From: Sepiola atlantica
Lineage: Eukaryota > Mollusca > Cephalopoda > Sepiida > Sepiolidae
Assembly: GCA_963556195.1 (NCBI GenBank)
Contig: OY744533.1
Span: 50,148,613-50,212,612 of the forward strand
Length of the DNA: 64,000 nt
Reading direction: 5' to 3'
The translations under genes and the position numbers were made by a program. Positions 20,258 through 33,658 of the stretch are shown here, in pieces. The number at the start of each line of letters is the position of its first letter. Positions within the stretch are counted from its first letter, which is position 1. The notes below the pieces were generated by a model. The model worked only from the letters and a program-made list of their open reading frames with translations, was not told the origin of the DNA and did not search any database.

Positions 20258-23200
20258 TAAGCTGGTAGGTGCGTCAGATACGACCTCGCGTTGGAATAAG
20301 CTGGTCGAAGAAAATGTCACGGTTGGTTGTGTGTACAAGCAGCTAAGATTCGAGCAGAGCATTACAATTTTGGTGAATAAGCTGGTCGCGAGAGAAATGT
20401 CTTAGTTGGTGGTCATGTCAGATTCGATTAGAACGTTCGAACTAACGTTCATAGTAATCTAGTCCAGGCAGGAAATCTAACGGTTGGTAGTGTGTACAGG
20501 CATGTTAGACACGAGCAGAGTGTGTGTACCCAGGTTGATAAGCAGCAGCTCAAGAGGAATGCCTTGTTTGGTAGTCAAGTCAGATCAGAGCAGAACTTTG
20601 GAATTGAGTTGAGTAATGAGTTTGTTTAGAGAAAGGTCTTATTTGGTGGTGTGTACAGGCAGGTCAGATACGACCAGGGCGTTGTAATTGAGGTTCATAA
20701 GCTGGTTGAGAAGAAATATGTTTGTTGCTGGTTTGCACAGCCGTGTCAGTTACTATCAGAACGCTGACATCGGGGTGGATAATAAGCTGGTCGAGTAAAA
20801 ACTTGGTTGATAGGCATGTCATGTCAGAGCAGCGCAGAGAGTTGGAATTCAGGTGGGTAATAAGCTGGTCAAGAGAAATGTCTTAGCTACTGCTATGTAC
20901 AGACATGTCAGATATGACTAGAGCCTTTAGATTGAGGCTGATTATAAGCTAGGCGAGAGAAATGTCTTGGTTTCTTGTGTGTACAGTAATGTCCGATACA
21001 TCCAGCACGTTCGAAATGTGGTTGATAAGTTGATCAAGAGGTAACGGTAACGGAGTTGTAATTGAGGCTGTTACTAAACTGGTCGAGGTAAACGTCTCGG
21101 CTGGTGGTGTGTACAGGCATGTCGGATACATCTAGTGCGTTGTTGATGAGGTTGATGAGCTACTCGAGAAAAATGAGGTTGATAAGCTAGTCGAGAAGAA
21201 ATACCTTGGTTGCTGGTGTGTGCGGGCAGGTCATATACGACCAGAGCGTTCGAATTGAGGTTTATAATAAGCTTGACGAGAGAAATGTCCTGGTAGTGGG
21301 TGTGTATCAGATACGATCTTAACGTGAAAACTGAAATGGATACGCTATTCGAGAAAAAACGTCTTGCTTGGTGGCATATATCAGATACGACAAGGGCGTT
21401 GTCATTGAAGTAACTAATGAAGTAGTCGAGGTAATCGTTTCGGCTGGCGGTGTGTACAGACATGTCAGATACATCCAGTGCGTTCGAGATGCGGTTGATA
21501 AGCTACTCGAGAGAAATGTCTTGCTTAGTGGCGTCTAGAAGCAGGTGAGATACGATCGCAACGATGGAATTTAGATTGATAAGCTGGGCCAGAGAAATGT
21601 CTTGGTTTGTGGTGTCTACAGTGATAGTTGATACACTCAGCACGGTGGAAATGAGGTTGATAAGCTGGTCGAAAGAAAATATCCCGGTTCCTGGCCTGTG
21701 CAGGCAGGTCAGATACGATCGGAACGTTAAAATCGATGTAGATACGCTATTCGAGAAAAATGTTTTGGTTGGTGGTGTATATCAGATACGACAATAGCGT
21801 TGTAATTGAGGTTGCTGCTAAACTGGTCGAGGGAAACGTCTCGCCTGGTGGTGTGTACAGGCATGTACGTTACATCCAGTGCGTTTGAAATGTGGTTGAT
21901 AACATACTATAGAGAAATTTCTTGGTTAGTGGTGTGTAGTGGCAGGTCAGATACGAACGAAACGTTGGAATCGGGGTTGATAAGCTGGGCGATGAGAAAT
22001 GTTTTTTTCTTTCTGATGTGCATAGGCAGGTCGGATACGACAAGGACGTTGTAATTGAGGTTGCTACTAATTTGGTCAATGGAAACGTCTTGATTGGTGG
22101 TGTGTGCAGGCATGTCAGATGCATCCAGTGCGTCCTAGATGAGGTTGATAAGCTACTCGAGAGAAATGTCTTGGTTAGTGGTGTTGAGAGGTAGGTCAGA
22201 TACGACCACAACGTTTTAATGGAGGTCGATAAACTGGGCGAGTGAAACGTCTAGGTTGGGGGTGTGTACAGGCATATCAGATACGACAACCGCGTTGTAA
22301 TTGAGGTTGCTACTAAACTGGCTGAGGGGGACGTTGTTGGCTGGTCGTGTGCATAGGCATGTCAGACACATCTAGTGCGTTCGAAATGAGATTGAAAAGC
22401 TACCCGGGAGAAATGTCTTGGTTAGATTGTGTAGAGGCAGGTCAGATACGATCACAACGTTGGAAATGAGATTGACAAGCTGGTCGAGAGAAATGTCTTA
22501 ATTGGTGGGGATATCCGATCAAAGCGTATCATTGGAATTAAGGTGGATAATAAACTGGTCGAGAGAAATGTATTGGTTGATGGTGTATACACGCAGGTCA
22601 AATACGACCAGAGCGTTGGAATTCAGATTGATAATAAGCTAGTCGAGAGAAATGTAGTGGCTGGTGGTATATACATGCAGGTCAAATACGACCAAAGTGT
22701 TGGAACTACAGTTGTTACTAAGCTGGCCAAGAAGAATGTCTCGGTTGGTGGGTGCGTCAGATACGACCAGAGCGTTGGAATAAAGATTCCTAATAAGCTG
22801 GTCGAAGAAAGTGGCAAGTTTGGTTGTGTGTACAAGCCGGTAGGATACGAGCAGAGCGTTACAATTGTGACGGATAAGCTGATCGCGAGAGAAATGTCTT
22901 AGTCGGTGGTCATGTCAGATCCGATTAAAACGTTCGAACTAACGTTCATAATAATCTAGTGAACGAGGGAAATGTAAGGGTTGGTAGTGTGCACAGGCAT
23001 GTTAGATACGAGCAGAGCATTGGAATCCAGGCTCAAGGGAACTGCCTTAGTTGGTAGGCATGTCAGATGAGAGCAGAAGGTTGAAATTGAGTTGGATAAT
23101 AAGATGGTTTAGAGAAATGTTTTATTTGGAAGTGTGTACAGACAGGTCAGATACGACTAGAGTGTTGGAATAATATGCTTGAGAGAAATGTGATGCCGAT

Positions 23201-23733
23201 TGAGCATGTTAGATCCGAGCAAAGACTTCGTATTGAGTTAAGAAAATAATCTGGTTTAGAGAAATGTCTAATTGTGTCGTGTGTACCGGCAGGTGAGATA
23301 CGACCGTGGCGTTGTAATTGAGGTCTATAAGCTGGTTGAGATGGAAATATGTTGATTGGTGATGTGTACAGCCGTGTCAGTTACGATCAGAACGTTGACA
23401 TTTGGGATGGATAATAAGCTGGTCGAGAAAAATATCTTTGTTGGTGGGGATGTCAGATATGACCAGAACGTTGGAATCGAGCTTACTAATGAGCTGCCTG
23501 GGAGAAATGTCTAGGTTCGTGGCGTGTACAGGCAAGTCAGATACGACCAGAGCGTTGGAATTGAGGTTGATAATAAATAAGCTGGCCGAGAGAAGCGTAT
23601 TGGTTGGTGGTGTGTACAGCCGTATCAGATCGTTGACATTGAGGTTCGTACGCTGTTTGAAAACAACAAAAAAATGTCTTGGTTGGTGTGTCTACAGGCA
23701 TATCAGATACGAGATGGGCGTTGTAGTTGAGCT
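20258..23733. repeat. 84-bp repeat block of unit 5
   Basis: Common state: C, A, A, GTAAGGG, C retained at the five marker sites, the same as units 2, 7 and 11. Confidence 0.92.
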
Positions 23734-24237
23734 GTCATGTACGATCCGTGCTTGCCTGCATCCACGCATTCCAACCGTCACCTCGTTCACATATTAGCGA
23801 AATTCATAGAGCTTGCTGCAAATAAAGAAAGTGTGCATGGCGTTTCTACTGCGCCTTCACTTGCAGCGCGGAAAAAAGTGATTACCGTTAAATGGAGAAT
23901 GGCATTGAGGGACAGTGCGTTCCAGCCGAATCGCCAGGCGAGAGAGTACTCAGATGAAGCTATTTCGCGTAGGACTGGTCTCGCCTCTTTGCTTACAAAG
24001 GAACGGCTCGAATGCAAGAAGATAAGGTAGAGGCGAAAGCGAACAACCGACGGAGAAAGAAGAAAAGATTTTTACCGCCTACTGCAGGCGATACGAAATG
24101 GAGATTGATCTGTGGAAGCCTGGATGATTACAACCGGCGGCCTGTTGTATTTTTTTGTTGTTGTCATGCGCGAGTGTCTTTAAGTGAGGATGCATTAAAG
24201 ACAATATTAAAATGATGTTCTGATTTTGATTGTATTA

Positions 24238-24401
24238 TCGGGGTGAGCGCGAACGCAGACCCCACACTTAGAAATAGCGCACCCGAGTCGTCCACATTTG
24301 GGACGATCGCAAAGGTCAACCCAACCCTAGTGCAATGGAAGGGCCTCGCTCTGGGAGAACGGCCTAGATGATCACCGTTCACTCCTGTGCCAGGTAAGTA
24401 T
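24238..24401 (-). ncRNA. RNU1: U1 snRNA, copy 6
   Basis: Spacing 4,467 bp from copy 5; no difference from copy 1 seen. TATA at 24,428-24,435, 3' box at 24,219-24,227. Confidence 0.92.
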
Positions 24402-24724
24402 AAAAAATTTCACGGCCCACAACTCACATTTTATACCACACAGCTCTACTCAACACCAACACCTATTTACAAACTACTAAAATACCCGAAAATAAAATAT
24501 CACCAACATTAGCATATCACTACTTTTGCATTTCTCAATAACAACAATTCATAACAAACATTTCACTATCATTTAAACTTACCAACATTTTCACAAAATA
24601 CTTCAATTCGTAAGCAAACTTACATTTTACCCTAATAAACAAACTACCATCTCAACAGTTGTCTCCCCTTAGATCAACAGCCGTTTTTCAAATGTAAGGA
24701 AGCATGAAGCCACTTGATGAAAAC

Positions 24725-27700
24725 TAAGCTGGTAGGTGCGTCAGATACGACCTCGCGTTGGAATAAGCTGGTCGAAGAAAATGTCACGGTTGGTTGTGTG
24801 TACAAGCAGCTAAGATTCGAGCAGAGCATTACAATTTTGGTGAATAAGCTGGTCGCGAGAGAAATGTCTTAGTTGGTGGTCATGTCAGATTCGATTAGAA
24901 CGTTCGAACTAACGTTCATAGTAATCTAGTCCAGGCAGGAAATCTAACGGTTGGTAGTGTGTACAGGCATGTTAGACACGAGCAGAGTGTGTGTACCCAG
25001 GTTGATAAGCAGCAGCTTAAGAGGAATGCCTTGTTTGGTAGTCAAGTCAGATCAGAGCAGAACTTTGGAATTGAGTTGAGTAATGAGTTTGTTTAGAGAA
25101 AGGTCTTATTTGGTGGTGTGTACAGGCAGGTCAGATACGACCAGGGCGTTGTAATTGAGGTTCATAAGCTGGTTGAGAAGAAATATGTTTGTTGCTGGTT
25201 TGCACAGCCGTGTCAGTTACTATCAGAACGCTGACATCGGGGTGGATAATAAGCTGGTCGAGTAAAAACTTGGTTGATAGGCATGTCATGTCAGAGCAGC
25301 GCAGAGAGTTGGAATTCAGGTGGGTAATAAGCTGGTCAAGAGAAATGTCTTAGCTACTGCTATGTACAGACATGTCAGATATGACTAGAGCCTTTAGATT
25401 GAGGCTGATTATAAGCTAGGCGAGAGAAATGTCTTGGTTTCTTGTGTGTACAGTAATGTCCGATACATCCAGCACGTTCGAAATGTGGTTGATAAGTTGA
25501 TCAAGAGGTAACGGTAACGGAGTTGTAATTGAGGCTGTTACTAAACTGGTCGAGGTAAACGTCTCGGCTGGTGGTGTGTACAGGCATGTCGGATACATCT
25601 AGTGCGTTGTTGATGAGGTTGATGAGCTACTCGAGAAAAATGAGGTTGATAAGCTAGTCGAGAAGAAATACCTTGGTTGCTGGTGTGTGCGGGCAGGTCA
25701 TATACGACCAGAGCGTTCGAATTGAGGTTTATAATAAGCTTGACGAGAGAAATGTCCTGGTAGTGGGTGTGTATCAGATACGATCTTAACGTGAAAACTG
25801 AAATGGATACGCTATTCGAGAAAAAACGTCTTGCTTGGTGGCATATATCAGATACGACAAGGGCGTTGTCATTGAAGTAACTAATGAAGTAGTCGAGGTA
25901 ATCGTTTCGGCTGGCGGTGTGTACAGACATGTCAGATACATCCAGTGCGTTCGAGATGCGGTTGATAAGCTACTCGAGAGAAATGTCTTGCTTAGTGGCG
26001 TCTAGAAGCAGGTGAGATACGATCGCAACGATGGAATTTAGATTGATAAGCTGGGCCAGAGAAATGTCTTGGTTTGTGGTGTCTACAGTGATAGTTGATA
26101 CACTCAGCACGGTGGAAATGAGGTTGATAAGCTGGTCGAAAGAAAATATCCCGGTTCCTGGCCTGTGCAGGCAGGTCAGATACGATCGGAACGTTAAAAT
26201 CGATGTAGATACGCTATTCGAGAAAAATGTTTTGGTTGGTGGTGTATATCAGATACGACAATAGCGTTGTAATTGAGGTTGCTGCTAAACTGGTCGAGGG
26301 AAACGTCTCGCCTGGTGGTGTGTACAGGCATGTACGTTACATCCAGTGCGTTTGAAATGTGGTTGATAACATACTATAGAGAAATTTCTTGGTTAGTGGT
26401 GTGTAGTGGCAGGTCAGATACGAACGAAACGTTGGAATCGGGGTTGATAAGCTGGGCGATGAGAAATGTTTTTTTCTTTCTGATGTGCATAGGCAGGTCG
26501 GATACGACAAGGACGTTGTAATTGAGGTTGCTACTAATTTGGTCAATGGAAACGTCTTGATTGGTGGTGTGTGCAGGCATGTCAGATGCATCCAGTGCGT
26601 CCTAGATGAGGTTGATAAGCTACTCGAGAGAAATGTCTTGGTTAGTGGTGTTGAGAGGTAGGTCAGATACGACCACAACGTTTTAATGGAGGTCGATAAA
26701 CTGGGCGAGTGAAACGTCTAGGTTGGGGGTGTGTACAGGCATATCAGATACGACAACCGCGTTGTAATTGAGGTTGCTACTAAACTGGCTGAGGGGGGCG
26801 TTGTTGGCTGGTCGTGTGCATAGGCATGTCAGACACATCTAGTGCGTTCGAAATGAGATTGAAAAGCTACCCGGGAGAAATGTCTTGGTTAGATTGTGTA
26901 GAGGCAGGTCAGATACGATCACAACGTTGGAAATGAGATTGACAAGCTGGTCGAGAGAAATGTCTTAATTGGTGGGGATATCCGATCAAAGCGTATCATT
27001 GGAATTAAGGTGGATAATAAACTGGTCGAGAGAAATGTATTGGTTGATGGTGTATACACGCAGGTCAAATACGACCAGAGCGTTGGAATTCAGATTGATA
27101 ATAAGCTAGTCGAGAGAAATGTAGTGGCTGGTGGTATATACATGCAGGTCAAATACGACCAAAGTGTTGGAACTACAGTTGTTACTAAGCTGGCCAAGAA
27201 GAATGTCTCGGTTGGTGGGTGCGTCAGATACGACCAGAGCGTTGGAATAAAGATTCCTAATAAGCTGGTCGAAGAAAGTGGCAAGTTTGGTTGTGTGTAC
27301 AAGCCGGTAGGATACGAGCAGAGCGTTACAATTGTGACGGATAAGCTGATCGCGAGAGAAATGTCTTAGTCGGTGGTCATGTCAGATCCGATTAAAACGT
27401 TCGAACTAACGTTCATAATAATCTAGTGAACGAGGGAAATGTAAGGGTTGGTAGTGTGCACAGGCATGTTAGATACGAGCAGAGCATTGGAATCCAGGCT
27501 CAAGGGAACTGCCTTAGTTGGTAGGCATGTCAGATGAGAGCAGAAGGTTGAAATTGAGTTGGATAATAAGATGGTTTAGAGAAATGTTTTATTTGGAAGT
27601 GTGTACAGACAGGTCAGATACGACTAGAGTGTTGGAATAATATGCTTGAGAGAAATGTGATGCCGATTGAGCATGTTAGATCCGAGCAAAGACTTCGTAT

Positions 27701-28200
27701 TGAGTTAAGAAAATAATCTGGTTTAGAGAAATGTCTAATTGTGTCGTGTGTACCGGCAGGTGAGATACGACCGTGGCGTTGTAATTGAGGTCTATAAGCT
27801 GGTTGAGATGGAAATATGTTGATTGGTGATGTGTACAGCCGTGTCAGTTACGATCAGAACGTTGACATTTGGGATGGATAATAAGCTGGTCGAGAAAAAT
27901 ATCTTTGTTGGTGGGGATGTCAGATATGACCAGAACGTTGGAATCGAGCTTACTAATGAGCTGCCTGGGAGAAATGTCTAGGTTCGTGGCGTGTACAGGC
28001 AAGTCAGATACGACCAGAGCGTTGGAATTGAGGTTGATAATAAATAAGCTGGCCGAGAGAAGCGTATTGGTTGGTGGTGTGTACAGCCGTATCAGATCGT
28101 TGACATTGAGGTTCGTACGCTGTTTGAAAACAACAAAAAAATGTCTTGGTTGGTGTGTCTACAGGCATATCAGATACGAGATGGGCGTTGTAGTTGAGCT
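24725..28200. repeat. 84-bp repeat block of unit 6
   Basis: Has T at 25,018 like units 4 and 9, but then the G / GTAAGGG / C-retained state of unit 1. It is therefore a mosaic of two unit types. Confidence 0.92.
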
Positions 28201-28704
28201 GTCATGTACGATCCGTGCTTGCCTGCATCCACGCATTCCAACCGTCACCTCGTTCACATATTAGCGAAATTCATAGAGCTTGCTGCAAATAAAGAAAGTG
28301 TGCATGGCGTTTCTACTGCGCCTTCACTTGCAGCGCGGAAAAAAGTGATTACCGTTAAATGGAGAATGGCATTGAGGGACAGTGCGTTCCAGCCGAATCG
28401 CCAGGCGAGAGAGTACTCAGATGAAGCTATTTCGCGTAGGACTGGTCTCGCCTCTTTGCTTACAAAGGAACGGCTCGAATGCAAGAAGATAAGGTAGAGG
28501 CGAAAGCGAACAACCGACGGAGAAAGAAGAAAAGATTTTTACCGCCTACTGCAGGCGATACGAAATGGAGATTGATCTGTGGAAGCCTGGATGATTACAA
28601 CCGGCGGCCTGTTGTATTTTTTTGTTGTTGTCATGCGCGAGTGTCTTTAAGTGAGGATGCATTAAAGACAATATTAAAATGATGTTCTGATTTTGATTGT
28701 ATTA

Positions 28705-28868
28705 TCGGGGTGAGCGCGAACGCAGACCCCACACTTAGAAATAGCGCACCCGAGTCGTCCACATTTGGGACGATCGCAAAGGTCAACCCAACCCTAGTGC
28801 AATGGAAGGGCCTCGCTCTGGGAGAACGGCCTAGATGATCACCGTTCACTCCTGTGCCAGGTAAGTAT
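28705..28868 (-). ncRNA. RNU1: U1 snRNA, copy 7
   Basis: Spacing 4,467 bp from copy 6; no difference from copy 1 seen. TATA at 28,895-28,902, 3' box at 28,686-28,694. Confidence 0.92.
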
Positions 28869-29191
28869 AAAAAATTTCACGGCCCACAACTCACATTTTA
28901 TACCACACAGCTCTACTCAACACCAACACCTATTTACAAACTACTAAAATACCCGAAAATAAAATATCACCAACATTAGCATATCACTACTTTTGCATTT
29001 CTCAATAACAACAATTCATAACAAACATTTCACTATCATTTAAACTTACCAACATTTTCACAAAATACTTCAATTCGTAAGCAAACTTACATTTTACCCT
29101 AATAAACAAACTACCATCTCAACAGTTGTCTCCCCTTAGATCAACAGCCGTTTTTCAAATGTAAGGAAGCATGAAGCCACTTGATGAAAAC

Positions 29192-32100
29192 TAAGCTGGT
29201 AGGTGCGTCAGATACGACCTCGCGTTGGAATAAGCTGGTCGAAGAAAATGTCACGGTTGGTTGTGTGTACAAGCAGCTAAGATTCGAGCAGAGCATTACA
29301 ATTTTGGTGAATAAGCTGGTCGCGAGAGAAATGTCTTAGTTGGTGGTCATGTCAGATTCGATTAGAACGTTCGAACTAACGTTCATAGTAATCTAGTCCA
29401 GGCAGGAAATCTAACGGTTGGTAGTGTGTACAGGCATGTTAGACACGAGCAGAGTGTGTGTACCCAGGTTGATAAGCAGCAGCTCAAGAGGAATGCCTTG
29501 TTTGGTAGTCAAGTCAGATCAGAGCAGAACTTTGGAATTGAGTTGAGTAATGAGTTTGTTTAGAGAAAGGTCTTATTTGGTGGTGTGTACAGGCAGGTCA
29601 GATACGACCAGGGCGTTGTAATTGAGGTTCATAAGCTGGTTGAGAAGAAATATGTTTGTTGCTGGTTTGCACAGCCGTGTCAGTTACTATCAGAACGCTG
29701 ACATCGGGGTGGATAATAAGCTGGTCGAGTAAAAACTTGGTTGATAGGCATGTCATGTCAGAGCAGCGCAGAGAGTTGGAATTCAGGTGGGTAATAAGCT
29801 GGTCAAGAGAAATGTCTTAGCTACTGCTATGTACAGACATGTCAGATATGACTAGAGCCTTTAGATTGAGGCTGATTATAAGCTAGGCGAGAGAAATGTC
29901 TTGGTTTCTTGTGTGTACAGTAATGTCCGATACATCCAGCACGTTCGAAATGTGGTTGATAAGTTGATCAAGAGGTAACGGTAACGGAGTTGTAATTGAG
30001 GCTGTTACTAAACTGGTCGAGGTAAACGTCTCGGCTGGTGGTGTGTACAGGCATGTCGGATACATCTAGTGCGTTGTTGATGAGGTTGATGAGCTACTCG
30101 AGAAAAATGAGGTTGATAAGCTAGTCGAGAAGAAATACCTTGGTTGCTGGTGTGTGCGGGCAGGTCATATACGACCAGAGCGTTCGAATTGAGGTTTATA
30201 ATAAGCTTGACGAGAGAAATGTCCTGGTAGTGGGTGTGTATCAGATACGATCTTAACGTGAAAACTGAAATGGATACGCTATTCGAGAAAAAACGTCTTG
30301 CTTGGTGGCATATATCAGATACGACAAGGGCGTTGTCATTGAAGTAACTAATGAAGTAGTCGAGGTAATCGTTTCGGCTGGCGGTGTGTACAGACATGTC
30401 AGATACATCCAGTGCGTTCGAGATGCGGTTGATAAGCTACTCGAGAGAAATGTCTTGCTTAGTGGCGTCTAGAAGCAGGTGAGATACGATCGCAACGATG
30501 GAATTTAGATTGATAAGCTGGGCCAGAGAAATGTCTTGGTTTGTGGTGTCTACAGTGATAGTTGATACACTCAGCACGGTGGAAATGAGGTTGATAAGCT
30601 GGTCGAAAGAAAATATCCCGGTTCCTGGCCTGTGCAGGCAGGTCAGATACGATCGGAACGTTAAAATCGATGTAGATACGCTATTCGAGAAAAATGTTTT
30701 GGTTGGTGGTGTATATCAGATACGACAATAGCGTTGTAATTGAGGTTGCTGCTAAACTGGTCGAGGGAAACGTCTCGCCTGGTGGTGTGTACAGGCATGT
30801 ACGTTACATCCAGTGCGTTTGAAATGTGGTTGATAACATACTATAGAGAAATTTCTTGGTTAGTGGTGTGTAGTGGCAGGTCAGATACGAACGAAACGTT
30901 GGAATCGGGGTTGATAAGCTGGGCGATGAGAAATGTTTTTTTCTTTCTGATGTGCATAGGCAGGTCGGATACGACAAGGACGTTGTAATTGAGGTTGCTA
31001 CTAATTTGGTCAATGGAAACGTCTTGATTGGTGGTGTGTGCAGGCATGTCAGATGCATCCAGTGCGTCCTAGATGAGGTTGATAAGCTACTCGAGAGAAA
31101 TGTCTTGGTTAGTGGTGTTGAGAGGTAGGTCAGATACGACCACAACGTTTTAATGGAGGTCGATAAACTGGGCGAGTGAAACGTCTAGGTTGGGGGTGTG
31201 TACAGGCATATCAGATACGACAACCGCGTTGTAATTGAGGTTGCTACTAAACTGGCTGAGGGGGACGTTGTTGGCTGGTCGTGTGCATAGGCATGTCAGA
31301 CACATCTAGTGCGTTCGAAATGAGATTGAAAAGCTACCCGGGAGAAATGTCTTGGTTAGATTGTGTAGAGGCAGGTCAGATACGATCACAACGTTGGAAA
31401 TGAGATTGACAAGCTGGTCGAGAGAAATGTCTTAATTGGTGGGGATATCCGATCAAAGCGTATCATTGGAATTAAGGTGGATAATAAACTGGTCGAGAGA
31501 AATGTATTGGTTGATGGTGTATACACGCAGGTCAAATACGACCAGAGCGTTGGAATTCAGATTGATAATAAGCTAGTCGAGAGAAATGTAGTGGCTGGTG
31601 GTATATACATGCAGGTCAAATACGACCAAAGTGTTGGAACTACAGTTGTTACTAAGCTGGCCAAGAAGAATGTCTCGGTTGGTGGGTGCGTCAGATACGA
31701 CCAGAGCGTTGGAATAAAGATTCCTAATAAGCTGGTCGAAGAAAGTGGCAAGTTTGGTTGTGTGTACAAGCCGGTAGGATACGAGCAGAGCGTTACAATT
31801 GTGACGGATAAGCTGATCGCGAGAGAAATGTCTTAGTCGGTGGTCATGTCAGATCCGATTAAAACGTTCGAACTAACGTTCATAATAATCTAGTGAACGA
31901 GGGAAATGTAAGGGTTGGTAGTGTGCACAGGCATGTTAGATACGAGCAGAGCATTGGAATCCAGGCTCAAGGGAACTGCCTTAGTTGGTAGGCATGTCAG
32001 ATGAGAGCAGAAGGTTGAAATTGAGTTGGATAATAAGATGGTTTAGAGAAATGTTTTATTTGGAAGTGTGTACAGACAGGTCAGATACGACTAGAGTGTT

Positions 32101-32667
32101 GGAATAATATGCTTGAGAGAAATGTGATGCCGATTGAGCATGTTAGATCCGAGCAAAGACTTCGTATTGAGTTAAGAAAATAATCTGGTTTAGAGAAATG
32201 TCTAATTGTGTCGTGTGTACCGGCAGGTGAGATACGACCGTGGCGTTGTAATTGAGGTCTATAAGCTGGTTGAGATGGAAATATGTTGATTGGTGATGTG
32301 TACAGCCGTGTCAGTTACGATCAGAACGTTGACATTTGGGATGGATAATAAGCTGGTCGAGAAAAATATCTTTGTTGGTGGGGATGTCAGATATGACCAG
32401 AACGTTGGAATCGAGCTTACTAATGAGCTGCCTGGGAGAAATGTCTAGGTTCGTGGCGTGTACAGGCAAGTCAGATACGACCAGAGCGTTGGAATTGAGG
32501 TTGATAATAAATAAGCTGGCCGAGAGAAGCGTATTGGTTGGTGGTGTGTACAGCCGTATCAGATCGTTGACATTGAGGTTCGTACGCTGTTTGAAAACAA
32601 CAAAAAAATGTCTTGGTTGGTGTGTCTACAGGCATATCAGATACGAGATGGGCGTTGTAGTTGAGCT
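29192..32667. repeat. 84-bp repeat block of unit 7
   Basis: Common state shared with units 2, 5 and 11. Followed by units 8 and 9 in the same order as unit 2 is followed by 3 and 4. Confidence 0.92.
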
Positions 32668-33171
32668 GTCATGTACGATCCGTGCTTGCCTGCATCCACG
32701 CATTCCAACCGTCACCTCGTTCACATATTAGCGAAATTCATAGAGCTTGCTGCAAATAAAGAAAGTGTGCATGGCGTTTCTACTGCGCCTTCACTTGCAG
32801 CGCGGAAAAAAGTGATTACCGTTAAATGGAGAATGGCATTGAGGGACAGTGCGTTCCAGCCGAATCGCCAGGCGAGAGAGTACTCAGATGAAGCTATTTC
32901 GCGTAGGACTGGTCTCGCCTCTTTGCTTACAAAGGAACGGCTCGAATGCAAGAAGATAAGGTAGAGGCGAAAGCGAACAACCGACGGAGAAAGAAGAAAA
33001 GATTTTTACCGCCTACTGCAGGCGATACGAAATGGAGATTGATCTGTGGAAGCCTGGATGATTACAACCGGCGGCCTGTTGTATTTTTTTGTTGTTGTCA
33101 TGCGCGAGTGTCTTTAAGTGAGGATGCATTAAAGACAATATTAAAATGATGTTCTGATTTTGATTGTATTA

Positions 33172-33335
33172 TCGGGGTGAGCGCGAACGCAGACCCCACA
33201 CTTAGAAATAGCGCACCCGAGTCGTCCACATTTGGGACGATCGCAAAGGTCAACCCAACCCTAGTGCAATGGAAGGGCCTCGCTCTGGGAGAACGGCCTA
33301 GATGATCACCGTTCACTCCTGTGCCAGGTAAGTAT
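33172..33335 (-). ncRNA. RNU1: U1 snRNA, copy 8
   Basis: Spacing 4,467 bp from copy 7; no difference from copy 1 seen. TATA at 33,362-33,369, 3' box at 33,153-33,161. Confidence 0.92.
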
Positions 33336-33658
33336 AAAAAATTTCACGGCCCACAACTCACATTTTATACCACACAGCTCTACTCAACACCAACACCTAT
33401 TTACAAACTACTAAAATACCCGAAAATAAAATATCACCAACATTAGCATATCACTACTTTTGCATTTCTCAATAACAACAATTCATAACAAACATTTCAC
33501 TATCATTTAAACTTACCAACATTTTCACAAAATACTTCAATTCGTAAGCAAACTTACATTTTACCCTAATAAACAAACTACCATCTCAACAGTTGTCTCC
33601 CCTTAGATCAACAGCCGTTTTTCAAATGTAAGGAAGCATGAAGCCACTTGATGAAAAC